DNA of 64,000 bases, taken from Ostrinia nubilalis (taxonomy: Eukaryota > Arthropoda > Insecta > Lepidoptera > Crambidae). A program made the translations under genes and the position numbers. Positions 45,569 through 57,600 of this stretch are shown piece by piece; positions within the stretch are counted from its first letter, which is position 1, and each line of letters begins with the position of its first letter. The stretch covers positions 7,232,001 through 7,296,000 of the forward strand of contig NC_087119.1 in the NCBI RefSeq assembly GCF_963855985.1, given 5' to 3'. The notes beneath the pieces are model-generated. The model was not told the origin of the DNA. It did not search any database and worked only from the letters and a program-made list of their open reading frames with translations.

Positions 45569-46521
45569 CAGGGTGATCAATATATAGAGGCATTCCGTAC
45601 TTATTAAGAAGAAGAGGCAGAAGTTACAACATGAACCTACTACATACTTGTAATGATTTTTATTTGAAATTTTACAAGAAATATTTGATAATTTTAACAT
45701 AAAACAATTTTGTAATGATGATCCTGCCTGATGAGCCTGATCATAGTCTAAATGTTAATTTATTAGAAAGAAGGAAAGAAAGAAACATTTTTATTTAGTC
45801 TAAAATTCTTACATATTAACGAATTTATTGATGCATATCTACTTATTCAAGTTTTGCCACGATGCGTACGCGTATTTGTCAGTTAAGGTTCCGCCAAACC
45901 AACGCGTGCAGCCTGCGTGGTATGAATTAATTGAAGCGATGAGTTCACATCAACGCGTTCCTGTCATTAGTCGCGGCGATCTATGCACGCATTTTTTTTG
46001 GCCGATAGGGTAAACTGCCAGTCATTGGACACTTAAGAAAGTTATTGGACAGTTATTTACTGAATTAAAAATAGAATTTCTATTTCAACAACTGAGAGAT
46101 TCCGACTGATGGAGATAAAAGGGCGTTTTTTAAAGGAATATTCATTGTATTTGAAGGAATATTCATTTTAATAAAATTCAAGGGTTGTTTTGTCCAATGA
46201 CTGGCAGCGTCCAATGACTGTCGGTTTACCCTACTTTACTTGATTTGGTAATTAATACAATATAAAATGTGTTGGGGGACATAAAATAACAAATTAAAAA
46301 TACTTTTAAATAATTAACTTTAAAGTAGTCCAAATAATGCAACGTGTTTACGTGTGACGCCGTTACTACAGTGAAATATCAACGAATGATTGCGAAATTG
46401 TAAAGAACTTTCAAAATCGTGTCATCGTGGTAATAAAATTCAAATCAAATCAAAAGCCTTTAAGTTGACGGACACCTTATTTTTTAAGATGGCCAAGGAA
46501 TGCCTCTACTCAATCACCCTG
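45569..46521. mobile_element. CAGGGTGAT-ended element, TA-flanked
   Basis: The left end 'cagggtgatcaatata' with 'agaggcattcc' and the right inverted end 'ggaatgcctct' with 'caatcaccctg' match with a few changes, and TA lies outside both. The 953-bp body includes a copy of the CCAACGCGTGCA repeat (45893-45995) and a nested MITE (46008-46231), so its own internal sequence is short and non-coding. Confidence 0.75.
46008..46231. mobile_element. nested MITE with GGGTAAACTGCCAGTCATTG ends
   Basis: 'gggtaaactgccagtcattg' at the left. The right end carries two inverted copies of the CAATGACTG motif and finishes 'ggtttaccc'. TA is present on both sides. It lies inside the element at 45569-46521. Confidence 0.75.
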
Positions 46522-46714
46522 TATGCCATTGCCAACGAGTAAAGCTTTGTCTCCTTCGCAGGCTCTGCCCCGTTGAGCCGTCAAGCGACTCTACTTGCGG
46601 AATTCGCTTTTGGCACTATGCCCCGATAGTGAAGTGAGCCAGATTTACGCTTCATATTATTTTTGACATTATCGTCGTCCGGCGTGTGTGTACAATGACC
46701 CGGTTATGTTTCAG

Positions 46715-46850
46715 TTACGACGTTAGGACGAATAGCACTTCGTCGCACACCGCGCCCCTTGCTGCGGCCCACATTGCGCCCCATGTGGCGCCCCCTCGCC
46801 CGGCGCATCGCCCGAGTTGGGCATTCCCGGAAAACCCATGGGACGACTAA
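46715..46850 (+). CDS. cationic amino acid transporter, final coding exon and stop
   Basis: The acceptor ATGTTTCAG completes an arginine codon, and the frame continues 'YDVRTNSTSSHTAPLAAA', 'HIAPHVAPPRPAHRPSW' and 'AFPENPWDD' to TAA at 46848-46850. The exon is GC-rich compared with its surroundings. The tail is alanine-, proline- and histidine-rich and hydrophilic. The phase agreement back through seven exons supports this as the true C-terminus. Confidence 0.88.
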
Positions 46851-48010
46851 ATATTTATCAACTGTATCTCACTTTCAACGCCTCGGTACCTTTTTTAAAT
46901 TTAAATTATTTGTGTTACATTGATTGATTGTGTTGGTTGAACTGTTTTTTGTTTTTAAATATTTATCGACACACAGATAAGTGTCGCTTAGGTGCTTGTC
47001 CATGAATTCGCGCATTAATTTTATGTGACCTATATGTTTTATTCTAATATAGTAGAATTTATTTTAAGTTCGTGCTGAATGTTAGCGCTCTATGTTGTTT
47101 TATTGTGCAACAGGTTTTGAAAGACAAACGACAGGCTATCGACCCGGCTGCTCTGGCGATCGGTTTTGTGTTCAGTGTTAAGAGTATACCTACTTGAGTT
47201 GATTCAGTTTTTCCTTTTTATACATTTGGCCTTGATTCGATGTTAGGAAAACCACAAAACCAGGATTTTCTTTTGAATTAAGTAAATTATTTTGCTTTAA
47301 ATTTGACAGAAGACTTGCTATGTGATATGTTTTTGAAACAAGCCCACCCCTACCTAAACTTACCAAACCCAATCACTTATTCTTACCTTCCCAGCTACAT
47401 ATCCTAAACCCCAAGTAAGCATTTGTAAATATGCCATATTCATAGTGTAGGTTCCCTGGCACATCAATTTCATCTCACGTATGTGTTACCCCATTCCCCT
47501 CCCCAAAAACAGAATATGCTTAATAAATTGTTTGTAAATAACGATCAATATAATAAGTAGTTCCCTTCAACTACACTATTTAATCTCACCTATTGCACGC
47601 ACTTCTCCCCAAACCCCAGAAACAAAATAGGTTAAATAAGTTGTTTAAAATTGTAAATAGTTATTTTTAAATAAAATGTGGCTGCCCTGGCACATCGATA
47701 TGATATCCCACCACACCTCTATCCCCAAAAATAAAATATCATGTTTTCTTAGTTACTTAAAATTGTAAATGATTGTTATTCACTTATGTAGCTCCCTTGG
47801 CACGGTCCTTTGAATGTCACCTACTCCTCTCAAACCCAAATCCCTAAAACATAAAACTAAATTATTTTAAGCCCCAAAAGAACCCAATCCAAATTACACA
47901 TCCACCCGCTAAATAAGTTTAATAAGTTGATAACCCAATTTATTTAATATCACATACAATCTTCATCCCCAAAATAAAACACCAAACAGTAGTTATACAT
48001 AATAATTTGT
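46851..48010 (+). other. transporter 3' untranslated region and downstream tandem repeat
   Basis: Downstream of the stop the first AATAAA is at 47522-47527, with others at 47670-47675, near 47726 and near 47973. From 47451 onward an old tandem repeat is visible, with unit starts near 47451, 47560, 47681 and 47791 (periods 109, 121 and 110). Each unit has 'ctcccttggcac' or a variant, then 'cctccccaaa', then 'aataagttgttt' and 'aaaattgtaaat'. At least part of it should be in the 3' UTR if any of the later signals is used. Confidence 0.6.
47522..47527 (+). terminator. first candidate poly(A) signal of the transporter
   Basis: AATAAA lies 672 bases after the stop. Later AATAAA copies recur once per tandem unit, so alternative ends are possible. 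Confidence 0.4.
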
Positions 48011-48335
48011 ATAGGTAAAGTATTTATATTAAGCACATTACGACTGATGAAGTTAAGTTAAAAAAGAGGTTTTTTTTTCTTTTCCTTTTTTATTAAAAAT
48101 CTTTTTAATTTTTTAATTATTTTACGAAATATAACACGTATATGTATATCATTCAGGATACAACAGGTCAAAATATCAACGTAGTTTATGTAAGACCAAA
48201 TGTTTCATTCCTGAATTTACAACACAGTAGAAAGTCTACTATAAAAATAACACCAGCTGAAACCCAAATAAAAGCACTGCTACAAAAACATCCAGTAGCA
48301 GTTGGAGTCAGGAGAAAGACATCTGACTCCTGACA

Positions 48336-48457
48336 AAGGCCCTACACTGCAAGTTTTTGCAACGATAGAAACGCGATTCAGCAATGTATAATCGCAAATC
48401 CTCTTTACGACACACCTTCCTATCGCTGCAAAAACTCGCAGTGTGATGGGGGCCTTA
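48336..48457. mobile_element. MITE with GGCCCTACACTGCAAG ends
   Basis: 'aaggccctacactgcaag' and TTTTTGCAACGATAG at the left are mirrored by CTATCGCTGCAAAAA and a right end 'gtgatgggggcctt'. It is about 120 bp and non-coding. Confidence 0.7.
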
Positions 48458-49133
48458 GAATAGTCATATTAATGGTTCGAAAGTTACCTCGAATGCATGG
48501 TGGCTATGGTTGCATGGGTCGTCATTCCGGTTTGCAACTAAACCAAGCCTAATGGAAAACCCGTGTAATTCAATCGATAAGTAGACACTCTATTTTTAAC
48601 CTATTTTTTGTATAATTATGCGTCTGTGCACAAATTCAAGCTCAAAATTTTACCCACTTCAACATATCTGACGAATTTCTAACTACACGAACCATGTTTT
48701 AAATGTTACAAATCCTACTGTTAAATCACCTATATTTGTTACCAGAATATTATTTTTTATTTATATACTCAATCGTTTACTTTAAAAGAGTCTAATAGGA
48801 TTATAGATTTAAACCACTATTTTTGTATTATTTATATGAACTATTTATTGTTAATTAATTAAGTAATATTCTATTATCATTGTACACACTTAAAATAATT
48901 TATCGATTGTATCGTTGGCAAAAAATGAAAATTTAGTTATTTTATCTAATGTAAAACTAAGGAAGTTAGCAAAATCACTTTTTATGCCGTTTATACCTAT
49001 CTACTACTAATTGTTTTACTTATAAGGGTGATGCTTATCGTATCTTTACCTACTCTCGGATAAACACATCGCGTACGATACTTTACGCGTCGTTTGTGCA
49101 GATATATTTTATAAAAATATAAGTACGTAAGTA

Positions 49134-49266
49134 CAGTCACCAGCACAGCAGATTGTCACAAAATGTCACTGAACTGATTTCAAACTCTACAACTTGTCTT
49201 TATAAAGTTTGAAATCCATTGAGATATTAATCATTTTGTGATGCAATGCTCTGCTAGTGGCTGTAC
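49134..49266. mobile_element. MITE with GTACAGTCACCAGCA ends
   Basis: 'gtacagtcaccagcacagca' and CACAAAATG at the left are inverted at the right as CATTTTGTG and 'tgctctgctagtggctgtac'. Confidence 0.7.
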
Positions 49267-52265
49267 AGTAAAATTGTTAACATATCATAGTATCGATCGA
49301 AAAATCGGTTTTAATCATTTACCAACCAATATCGCCATAAAATCGGCACGTTTAGGACACGCCCGTTACCTATCTTATTAGGGGATTTACGGTCATCAGA
49401 CCGTCTGAAACTTGCGTTTAAAATACACGGGTCATTGTATAAGAACTTACAGTAATAATTAATCATCCTACTGAAAATATAAGAATAGTCTGGACCACGT
49501 GAAGCAACGCAACCATGTCAAATACCTACACTTGAAAAAATGGGTGGTCAAGGTCATACCTACTTCATCTTCGATTGCTTATTTTTTAAGGCCGTCCTTT
49601 GTTGTATGCGTTTTACGTTCATGCAGGCTTATGTAACTTACTTATTTCTCATATTCACGAGATAGGATCATTTGTGAAAAAATCTGGTTTAACGTCTCTG
49701 ACTTAAAACAGAATCGAAATGAATCTATTTTGAGGATATTAATTAAACAAACAACAAAAATCACTGATTTACAGGTCTTCCTATTCCCGTTTATTTGATA
49801 CTTTGTACTTGCGCGGAGATGTTTCCTACAGCATTTAACGCCTGCAGGTTTCTGCAACCCTCTTACAGATATTCACGATAGTAAGCTGTCAAGGGACTCC
49901 GACAATCGCAAAAGTATCTTGAAAGAGCCCCGTATGACAATACATTTCTTCATTTGAGGTGATTCTGGAGTTTAAGGAGCAAATGTTAACACAATATAAG
50001 TGTAAGTTGACATTTAATTTTGCTCTCTCAACTCCAAGACACTCAAGCGAAGAACTGTATTGAAACGAGTGCAAATCATAATTTTAAGTTTGTACGCATT
50101 TTGTGTACCATTTCTTTTATTCTAGATCTCGTACTATACACTCGGCACCTTTTATTATTATTATATTATAAGTAGAACCTATTCCATAAGATCTATCTAT
50201 ACAATATATCTAACCTAATTTTTAACCTATAATTAAGTGTAGTTTGGAAAATATGTTATACATGTACCTATTTATATATGTTTGCCAATTAAAAGTGAAG
50301 TTACACTTTTTCAAATTTTCCTGTAAGATATTCTCACAATGTGATATTTTGAAATAACTAAATCTATTCTAAAACGTAATATAAATTGTTTAGCGCTGCG
50401 CTCTTTTATAAACCATAATGACGGATCACTCAGAATTTTTATATATTTTAGAAAGGCATTATTTAGTTAACGCCTGATGATACATTTGTAATGATAGAGT
50501 ATTTCGTCGCACTCTATCGTGCCCTCACGATAGGCTATTCCTGTTCTGGGGGACAACACAGACTTTATTGTTTGGAGCTAATAAGTCTGTAGATAGAATA
50601 ATTTAGATATCGCAATATAACTTATTTTGTTTTCATAAAAATCTAGGATTGATTGACTGAATTGTTTGATCTCGAAAATGATAACTTTTGTTAAACGTTT
50701 ACATATCTGCATTCATTACTTATTTAATATTAGTTAAAACGCAAGCATTTCGAACTGACGATTGAGTGGCATAGAAGCAATCGTGTGACTACATTGCAAG
50801 AGGATTCATGCGACCGTTGAGCGCACAATGGCCTCTTTGCCACCGGTCGTCTGCTGAAACTACTTCTATGCGCTGTAGTGATCAACGCTGTATTCTAATG
50901 TAATGTAAATACATTTTGTCGTGATGGTCTCGTGACAGAATGCTTTGGGTAATAAAATAAATTAATGGATAGGCCTTATTCTTAAAATGTTGTTGATGTT
51001 TGATAAATAAATAATAATTGTTGGCTTTTCCGAGAGCGACGACTGCCTGACTAGGGAAGCGATATTCTAATATTGTTAATAGCTTGGTTTGGTGACAACA
51101 TTTTAAGTGGACATCTTTATTGACCGTGAAGGCGTCCGAGATGACGCCTGCATCGCACCGAGTTGACTGAACGCCTACAATGGAATTGGACGCACTTGCT
51201 TGAAGAGACAAAAACATGATCCTGACAGGCTACGACACCAGTTACTAAGACTAAAATATGACTTAACGTTATTTCCTATAACGTATTGTAAACAGCTTCC
51301 ACGCAATTGACAATTTACTTAGCGAGTCTTAAAGGTGTTGTAGCGATATCGCTTTAGATTTTTTGTGTCTGATAACTCGCTTGAGACACGACTCAAAACT
51401 GTCTAAAGTTCTGCATTTGTTATACAGGGTGAAATGTAAATACGGGTAAATTTAAACTCGAGTTCCGCCAAACAACTAGGTGTCAGGATACGCAGTTATT
51501 GCGCACCTAATAAATTAGAGAAAACGCAACATTTCTTGTCATATCATTCATAAATGAACAAGATGAAAATATAATATACCCGTATTGAAGTTTCGCGCTG
51601 GATATCAGCGTATACGTTTAAGCTAATTGTCAGAAATAGATGTTCGATGTACTCGTGTAATCACTAGAATATGTTTCCCGTCCACAAAAAGCGGAATGGA
51701 GAAGAATGAAAGAATGTGTCTGGACTATTTTGATTGAGCTGATTCTCTGGCCTAGCCCCCACTCCGCTTCGCTGGGCGGGCTTGGTGTCCGTAAAACTGA
51801 TTATAGTAAGAAAATTAAGGTAATATTAAAAATAACCCTGAACATAACCACAAGCATATTGACGCCAAATCAACTATCAAGATACTAAACGGCAGTTAAT
51901 TAATATTACCTTAAACACATAGAATTAATCACTGAATGTTGTGAACGACTTTATGCTATATAACCATATAAATATAATCTTGATCGCAATTTCGCAATAG
52001 CAGCAGCAATTGTTTTCACCCTTTTGTACCCTTTGCACCACCGGTCTGCACCACTGGTGGTGCAAAGGGTATTTTTAAATCCCTCTTGCACCACCAACAA
52101 ATAGTGCTGTGCTACCATCGACTGTAAAACTAGTAGTAGACTGTAAAATACTTAATAATTTAATTGTTAAAAATAAATCAAAACCTACCTAAAAGTTTTA
52201 ATTTGTGTGTGTGTAAGTGCCTATAAACATTTCACTTCAGACCCACGATACCCCGGGCCTACATC

Positions 52266-52420
52266 CTACATACAACGAATAAAGTACCAGGGCAACATAA
52301 CCATAAAGGAGCTATTTTATGATACATGTTTATTTCTCGGATCAACCAAGAAGAATTTGATATAGCTCCTTTATGATTATGTTGCCCTGGTACTTTAGGA
52401 ATATTATTCGTTGTATGTAG
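52266..52420. mobile_element. hairpin MITE, arms about 65 bp
   Basis: 'ctacatacaacgaat', 'agtaccagggcaacataa' and 'cataaaggagctat' are followed by their inverted counterparts ending in 'gttgtatgtag'. The right edge overlaps the TA site used by the adjacent pogo-like element. Confidence 0.75.
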
Positions 52421-53837
52421 GGTAGACCGGGGACAATAGTACCACGGGTCAATAGTACCATCGGCGATATTTCTTCATACAAGCGACGTTAGATTGTGTG
52501 CATAGCGTCAGAATATGCGCTTTTTGTGTTTCCATCCGCTCACCAGTCGGCGGCGCTTGCGCTGAAAAACGAAGGTGTACAGGAAGGATTTTTGTTTTTT
52601 GCCCAGCCGCAGTAAGTTTTTATGTCAAATATATGAGCCCATAAGTTGCCTAATACGCTATTTGTTACCAAAGTATTGTTGTCAATAGTTTATCCAGGCT
52701 CTAAACTTTGTATCGACAGCGAATTATTGGCATTCACTGTGAAAATGACTGAATTTTAGGTGAAGTTCTCTTGACTACCTACTTGGAACAAATGTACCAG
52801 TCTCCATGGGGTCAATTGTAGCGGTACAATCAACCCCGTGGTACAATTAACCCCCGGAACCTTATTTTATACTTAATATTTTAAATTGGTTTTAAAGTAC
52901 CTATACTTATTTTTATTATAAAACATTCACGTGGTTATTTTACATTTTCACAATTATATTTTTATAATTATAGGCATACCTACCTACTGAAAAAATAGTT
53001 AATGTGTTTTATTAAATAAGTAGGTAGATGTCGATAAAAAGGTGATATAAGTACCTAAATGCCTACTTAAAATATTTTAATATAGGTTTCTAAAACCCTT
53101 CTGAATATGTACATTTTAGCTTAATTCAGTAAGTAACTAAGTATTTGAACGTTTTGTTTTAGATGCCTCGACGTAGAGTCAAAAGTACGAATCACGGATC
53201 AACGGATCTATTCCTTTATGAACAGGCTTATGAAAAAAATTTAAAAGGGCGAAGCATTAGTAGTTATAAATAAATCAGGGTCAATTGTACCAGGGGTCAA
53301 TTGTACCCTCATACAAAAATAGATTTTGAAGTTTTGATTATTCTATCATTGTTATTATGCTTATTGTTGTTTCAGGAGCAATATCCGAGCCAAATAAATG
53401 ACACATTATGTAGAAACAGTTAGCTTTTTCGTTTTTATGGAAGAAAAGTTATTGTTTTGTTTTTAAACTTTAGTGTTGATTTTTCCTACTTGTTCCTAAA
53501 TATTTTCGATCCCAATTAATAAAGAATGATGATTGTAGGAGATTAAGAGTACAGTTTACCAATAAAGGTGATGATTAGATAAACATAACGACTTTTATAG
53601 CCTCATATATTATTGGTACAATTGACCCGTTGTAGGGGTCAATTGTAACATGAGACATCGTACAGTTCAAACTCGTTTTTCATTAAGTATTCGAAAGAAT
53701 AGTTCAACTCTGCATGCTTAAATTTGTAGCTTAGGAGTCTAGTTTTTACAGCATACTAACAGAATAAGTTATATTTCATTAGAATTCTCAATATTGAACA
53801 ATTTCCAAAAAATGGTACTATTGTCCCCGGTCTACCC
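52420..53837. mobile_element. pogo-like Tc1/mariner element, TA-flanked, decayed
   Basis: The ends 'gggtagaccggggacaatag' and the inverted 'ctattgtccccggtctaccc' match and are flanked by TA. Subterminal repeats of GGTCAATTGTACC type recur near 52446, 52813, 53280, 53295 and 53630. A frame at 53163 starts 'MPRRRVKSTNHG', continues to 'FLYEQAYEKNLKGRSISS' and stops at 53271. It resembles the N-terminal helix-turn-helix start of pogo-type transposases. The rest of the transposase is missing. Confidence 0.7.
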
Positions 53838-53957
53838 TAGGTATGAATGGTTGTTATTAATTTTTATGTTATGTTGTCAAATCTGTCCATTAGTTTCGGA
53901 GCCTATTCAGTACAAACAAACAATCAAATCTTTCCTCTTAATAATATTAATATTATA

Positions 53958-54646
53958 CAGGGTGGAAACGATAAGTGATCTCACTCGATTTTTTCTAAAC
54001 TATACAAGATTTCGAAAAACTGGTCACTGATCCTGAAAGTGCTTCACAAGCTCTTTCAAACGGTACCAATAATAGGTAACAGAATAAACTGGAACTATCC
54101 CAAAATTCAATGTTTCCAGCTTCCATACTAAATGTATGCCGACGACACAATATTAGAAGTGTAATTTATTTTTTGTTAAACAATAAACTTAAAAAGTCGG
54201 TTAAATAAACTCGTAACTTGCATCTTATTTAAAATTATTTGTGAAAAACATTAGTTTTAGGTTTTACTTGCTATAAAATTATCAAGAGATGAGTGCCATG
54301 ACTGTGATTGTACTAAATGTATGGAAGACGGAAATATTGAATTTTAGGATAGATCCAGTTTATTCTGTAACTTGATATTGATACCGTTGGATAGAGCTTG
54401 TGAAGCACTTTTAGGATCAGTAACCAGTTTTACGATATCTTGTGTAGTTTTTAAAATTATGTAACTTTACCAAATGTATGGAAGCTGGAAACATTGAATT
54501 TTCGGATAGTTCCAGTTTATTCTGTAATCGTTTATTAGCACCGTTTGAAAGAGCTCGTCAAGCACTTTCAGGATCAGTAACCAGTTTTTCGATATTTTGT
54601 ATAGTTTAGAAATAATCGGATGAGATCACTTATCGTTTCCACCCTG
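53958..54646. mobile_element. CAGGGTGGAAACG-ended element, TA-flanked
   Basis: 'cagggtggaaacgataagtg' and the inverted 'cacttatcgtttccaccctg' are exact. Subterminal blocks (TTTCTAAACTATACAA, AAAACTGGTCACTGATCCTG) are also inverted, and the AAAACTGGTTACTGAT segment occurs again inside. It is a 689-bp non-coding relative of 28348-28541. Confidence 0.8.
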
Positions 54647-57600
54647 TATGATTATAGATAATCGTTTTACAGTTAATGGTAGGGCGGCACTATTGGTGGT
54701 GCAAAAGGGATTACAAAATACCCTTTGCACCACCAGTGGTGCAGGCCGGTGGTGCAAAGGGTACAAAAGGGTGTTTTCCCTTTACCACTGTTTTTGATTG
54801 TCCACGGAAAACCGCTTGTAGTCGCAATTGTCGCTATTTGATTTCTAAAATGAAAAAAATGAATAAAAATTAAGGTTTTTAGTGTTCGGACGATTGAAAA
54901 TATTTGGAATTAGTTATGTATGTAAGTTAATCTTATATGGGGCTGAACTGCTCGTAGATTGTTCACACCCCGTATAGACTATGTGCTATACTTCTTGTTA
55001 CCATGAAGTTGCGAGCGGCGGCGCAGGCGCACGGGCACGGGACTTACGGCTAGGGGCTTGTATAGCTAATGTTGCTGTCAGTGTAATATGTAATACATTT
55101 CACTGACGATTGAGAGGTGTATAGAACTGTAATGTAAACAACCATGGGCTAGGTTGATAAATTTAACCTATTGACTCCCAAAATGTGATCACAATCTCGT
55201 GGTTGTTAGCCTACATTTAGTTTGATAATTTTCTAGTTCGTTTGTGGCCACAGTAAGCCAATGCATTTTATATTCGTGCCAATTAATGTAACAATGGTTT
55301 GTGAACCGCCCTTTTTGCTTTAAACAAATATTAGCATCTTTGTTTTTTGAGATGTGTAAATTCTAAACTTTTAATAATTCCTCATTAATGAAGGATTTGA
55401 GTGAGTGCTTTGTAGATATCGGTATGTTGCGGGGTCGTCCCGAGTGAATGAGGAGGGATCTACTCTGAGAATTTCGGACCAAATTTGGATTTTGTTATTT
55501 AACCTATCTGCTGCCGCCACTCGGAATTCTTTTTTGTGATATGTATGACTCTAACGTCTAACCAACTATAATAGAATGTTTATTAAATGAAAAGTTCGTT
55601 TCCTTTCCACCCCTAAATAAAACAATCTTAGATGGAACCAAATGTTTATATTCAAGACTTTATAATGTCGTGTGTGCGTTTTTATATTTTTTCTTTCAAC
55701 AACATTGAACACATTTACTTTACGAAATCTCCTGTATACATATAACATTACTGGATGTTTATATACAAAAATGACTGTGATGCAAAGATTTAGATGTCAT
55801 CTAAGCTTATAATCGCTAGGTTATTGATTTATAAATACAAAATGTATAACAATTAAATCGTTACGCTACTCATAAATTAATAACACAATTTATAATACTT
55901 GCGGAACGCGTGAGCAACTGGAGGGCTACTCCGAAACACTGTTTACGTAGTTCCGGGTCTATCTGTCACCGTCGCTCATGCTGGCATCTCGCTTTGCGTG
56001 AGAGGGATGGCAATATTCGAAACTTCGGATAACGTTTTTCGGAGTAACCCCCCTGATCGCCTGGGCGCGACGTTCGAGCGTTGGTACGGCCAGCACTTGT
56101 CGTAGCGTAGTGGCTTCCCGACATTTGCCGGCGAGTGAAGGGTTAAAAATAGACATTGCCCACGAATCCCCACTCATAGAAGCACTAGTAGGTTAACGAG
56201 TTAGGCAAGCAAACGCCTCATTATTATCTAGGCGAGCCACTATCTTCCCAATACCATTCCTTCAAAGCAATATTAGTCATGTGTATGAACATAATAATTT
56301 TACCCGTAACAAACAATGTCACATACACTTATTTTACACAAAGTATACCAGAGGTCGGTATGTTTGATTAGAGTAGAGCAAAAGTGGAAACAATTTTGGC
56401 AACAATAATTCAACATTATTATGATGTTGAATTTATTATTATTTTTCAATATTTTCTAAAATGCATTATAAGTCAGTACTATCATAAACCGTGCTAGCTA
56501 TACATACTCGTCACGACCAATCGGTCTTCTCGCGCCCACCATCATAGTTGTGAACTTGTGATTTTTCAACGTTTACAAATAGTAGACAATTATGCATTAA
56601 GTGTGATCATAATTGATTGTTGAAATTAGGCCGTATTATATTGACAATACGTTTAAGAATTTTATTATTACCAAACACATTCGCCTTAGGTGTGTCTGCA
56701 CACGATTGATGACACTTCACATTACGTTCTTGACTCGAAAATAGAAAAAGATTTGACTTTTTAAATCTCGCACAGCCAAGTGTACAGACACCGTATAGAC
56801 AAAAAATTTAGGTATGATACGTGCTAGTACTAAATCACTTGCATTTAAATTTAAATATTCATATAAAAGTAATGTAAGGTACATAGATAAATGACTACTC
56901 GAATTCTAACTCTATTTAAATGGACACAGAAATACATTAATATACATAAATTGTGCTGGCAAGAACGCCAGATCTTATTATTATGTTGATAGCATACATT
57001 TATTAAGATATTAAATATTATTATTATACTCCCCTATTTTCGTCCCCTTATGTATACATACTGCGATTAATCATTGTATATAGAAGAAAATTTACGATAT
57101 CCACTATCATATTATTAGTTAATTATAATAAAATTGGTAAGTAATGAACATTTAATTGATTAAATATTAAATTTGATCACTAGGCCCACGTTTGGCACGA
57201 ATCACTTGATACAATCAGCGCTAACAATACATATCATTTGCAACTGTCTCTAATTGGCCAATTCCATACATTTTAAATGCGTTGAACGCTAATTGAGTGT
57301 ATATTTAACCGCAACGGAATCGGGCCTCAAACTACTTGAAAAACATCGCATGCACACATTATCATACATAAAAGTTATCAGAAATTGGAAGAACTATTTC
57401 ACACAAATACTTTATGAATATGAAACCTATTCCAATTTAGCTAATCGCAAGTACGAAGAAACGGAACTCGTAGATGATTATCAACCCAATCATCTAAACA
57501 ATAAGTATAGTTTTCGACTGAAAAAGCAATCGACGTATTATTTTATTCAAGAGATGGGTCGTCGATTGTAAGTAAATGAGCTGTCGATAACTAAATAAAA

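Larger units (their letters stand above)
44933..46714 (+). other. transporter intron
   Basis: It is 1782 bp, more than half of it the nested elements at 45569-46521. 44940-45560 is AT-rich with nothing seen. Confidence 0.75.
52016..54775. mobile_element. outer DNA transposon with ~95-bp ends, carrying nested insertions
   Basis: The ends at 52016-52110 and about 54680-54775 are inverted copies built on 'acccttttgtaccctttgca', 'ccaccactggtggtgcaaag' variants and a second 'ttgcaccaccaa' motif. The palindrome GCACCACTGGTGGTGC makes each end itself hairpin-prone. Inside are a hairpin (52266-52420), a pogo-like element (52420-53837) and a CAGGGTGG element (53958-54646). The remaining own sequence is short and shows no transposase, so the superfamily is unknown. 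Confidence 0.75.
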
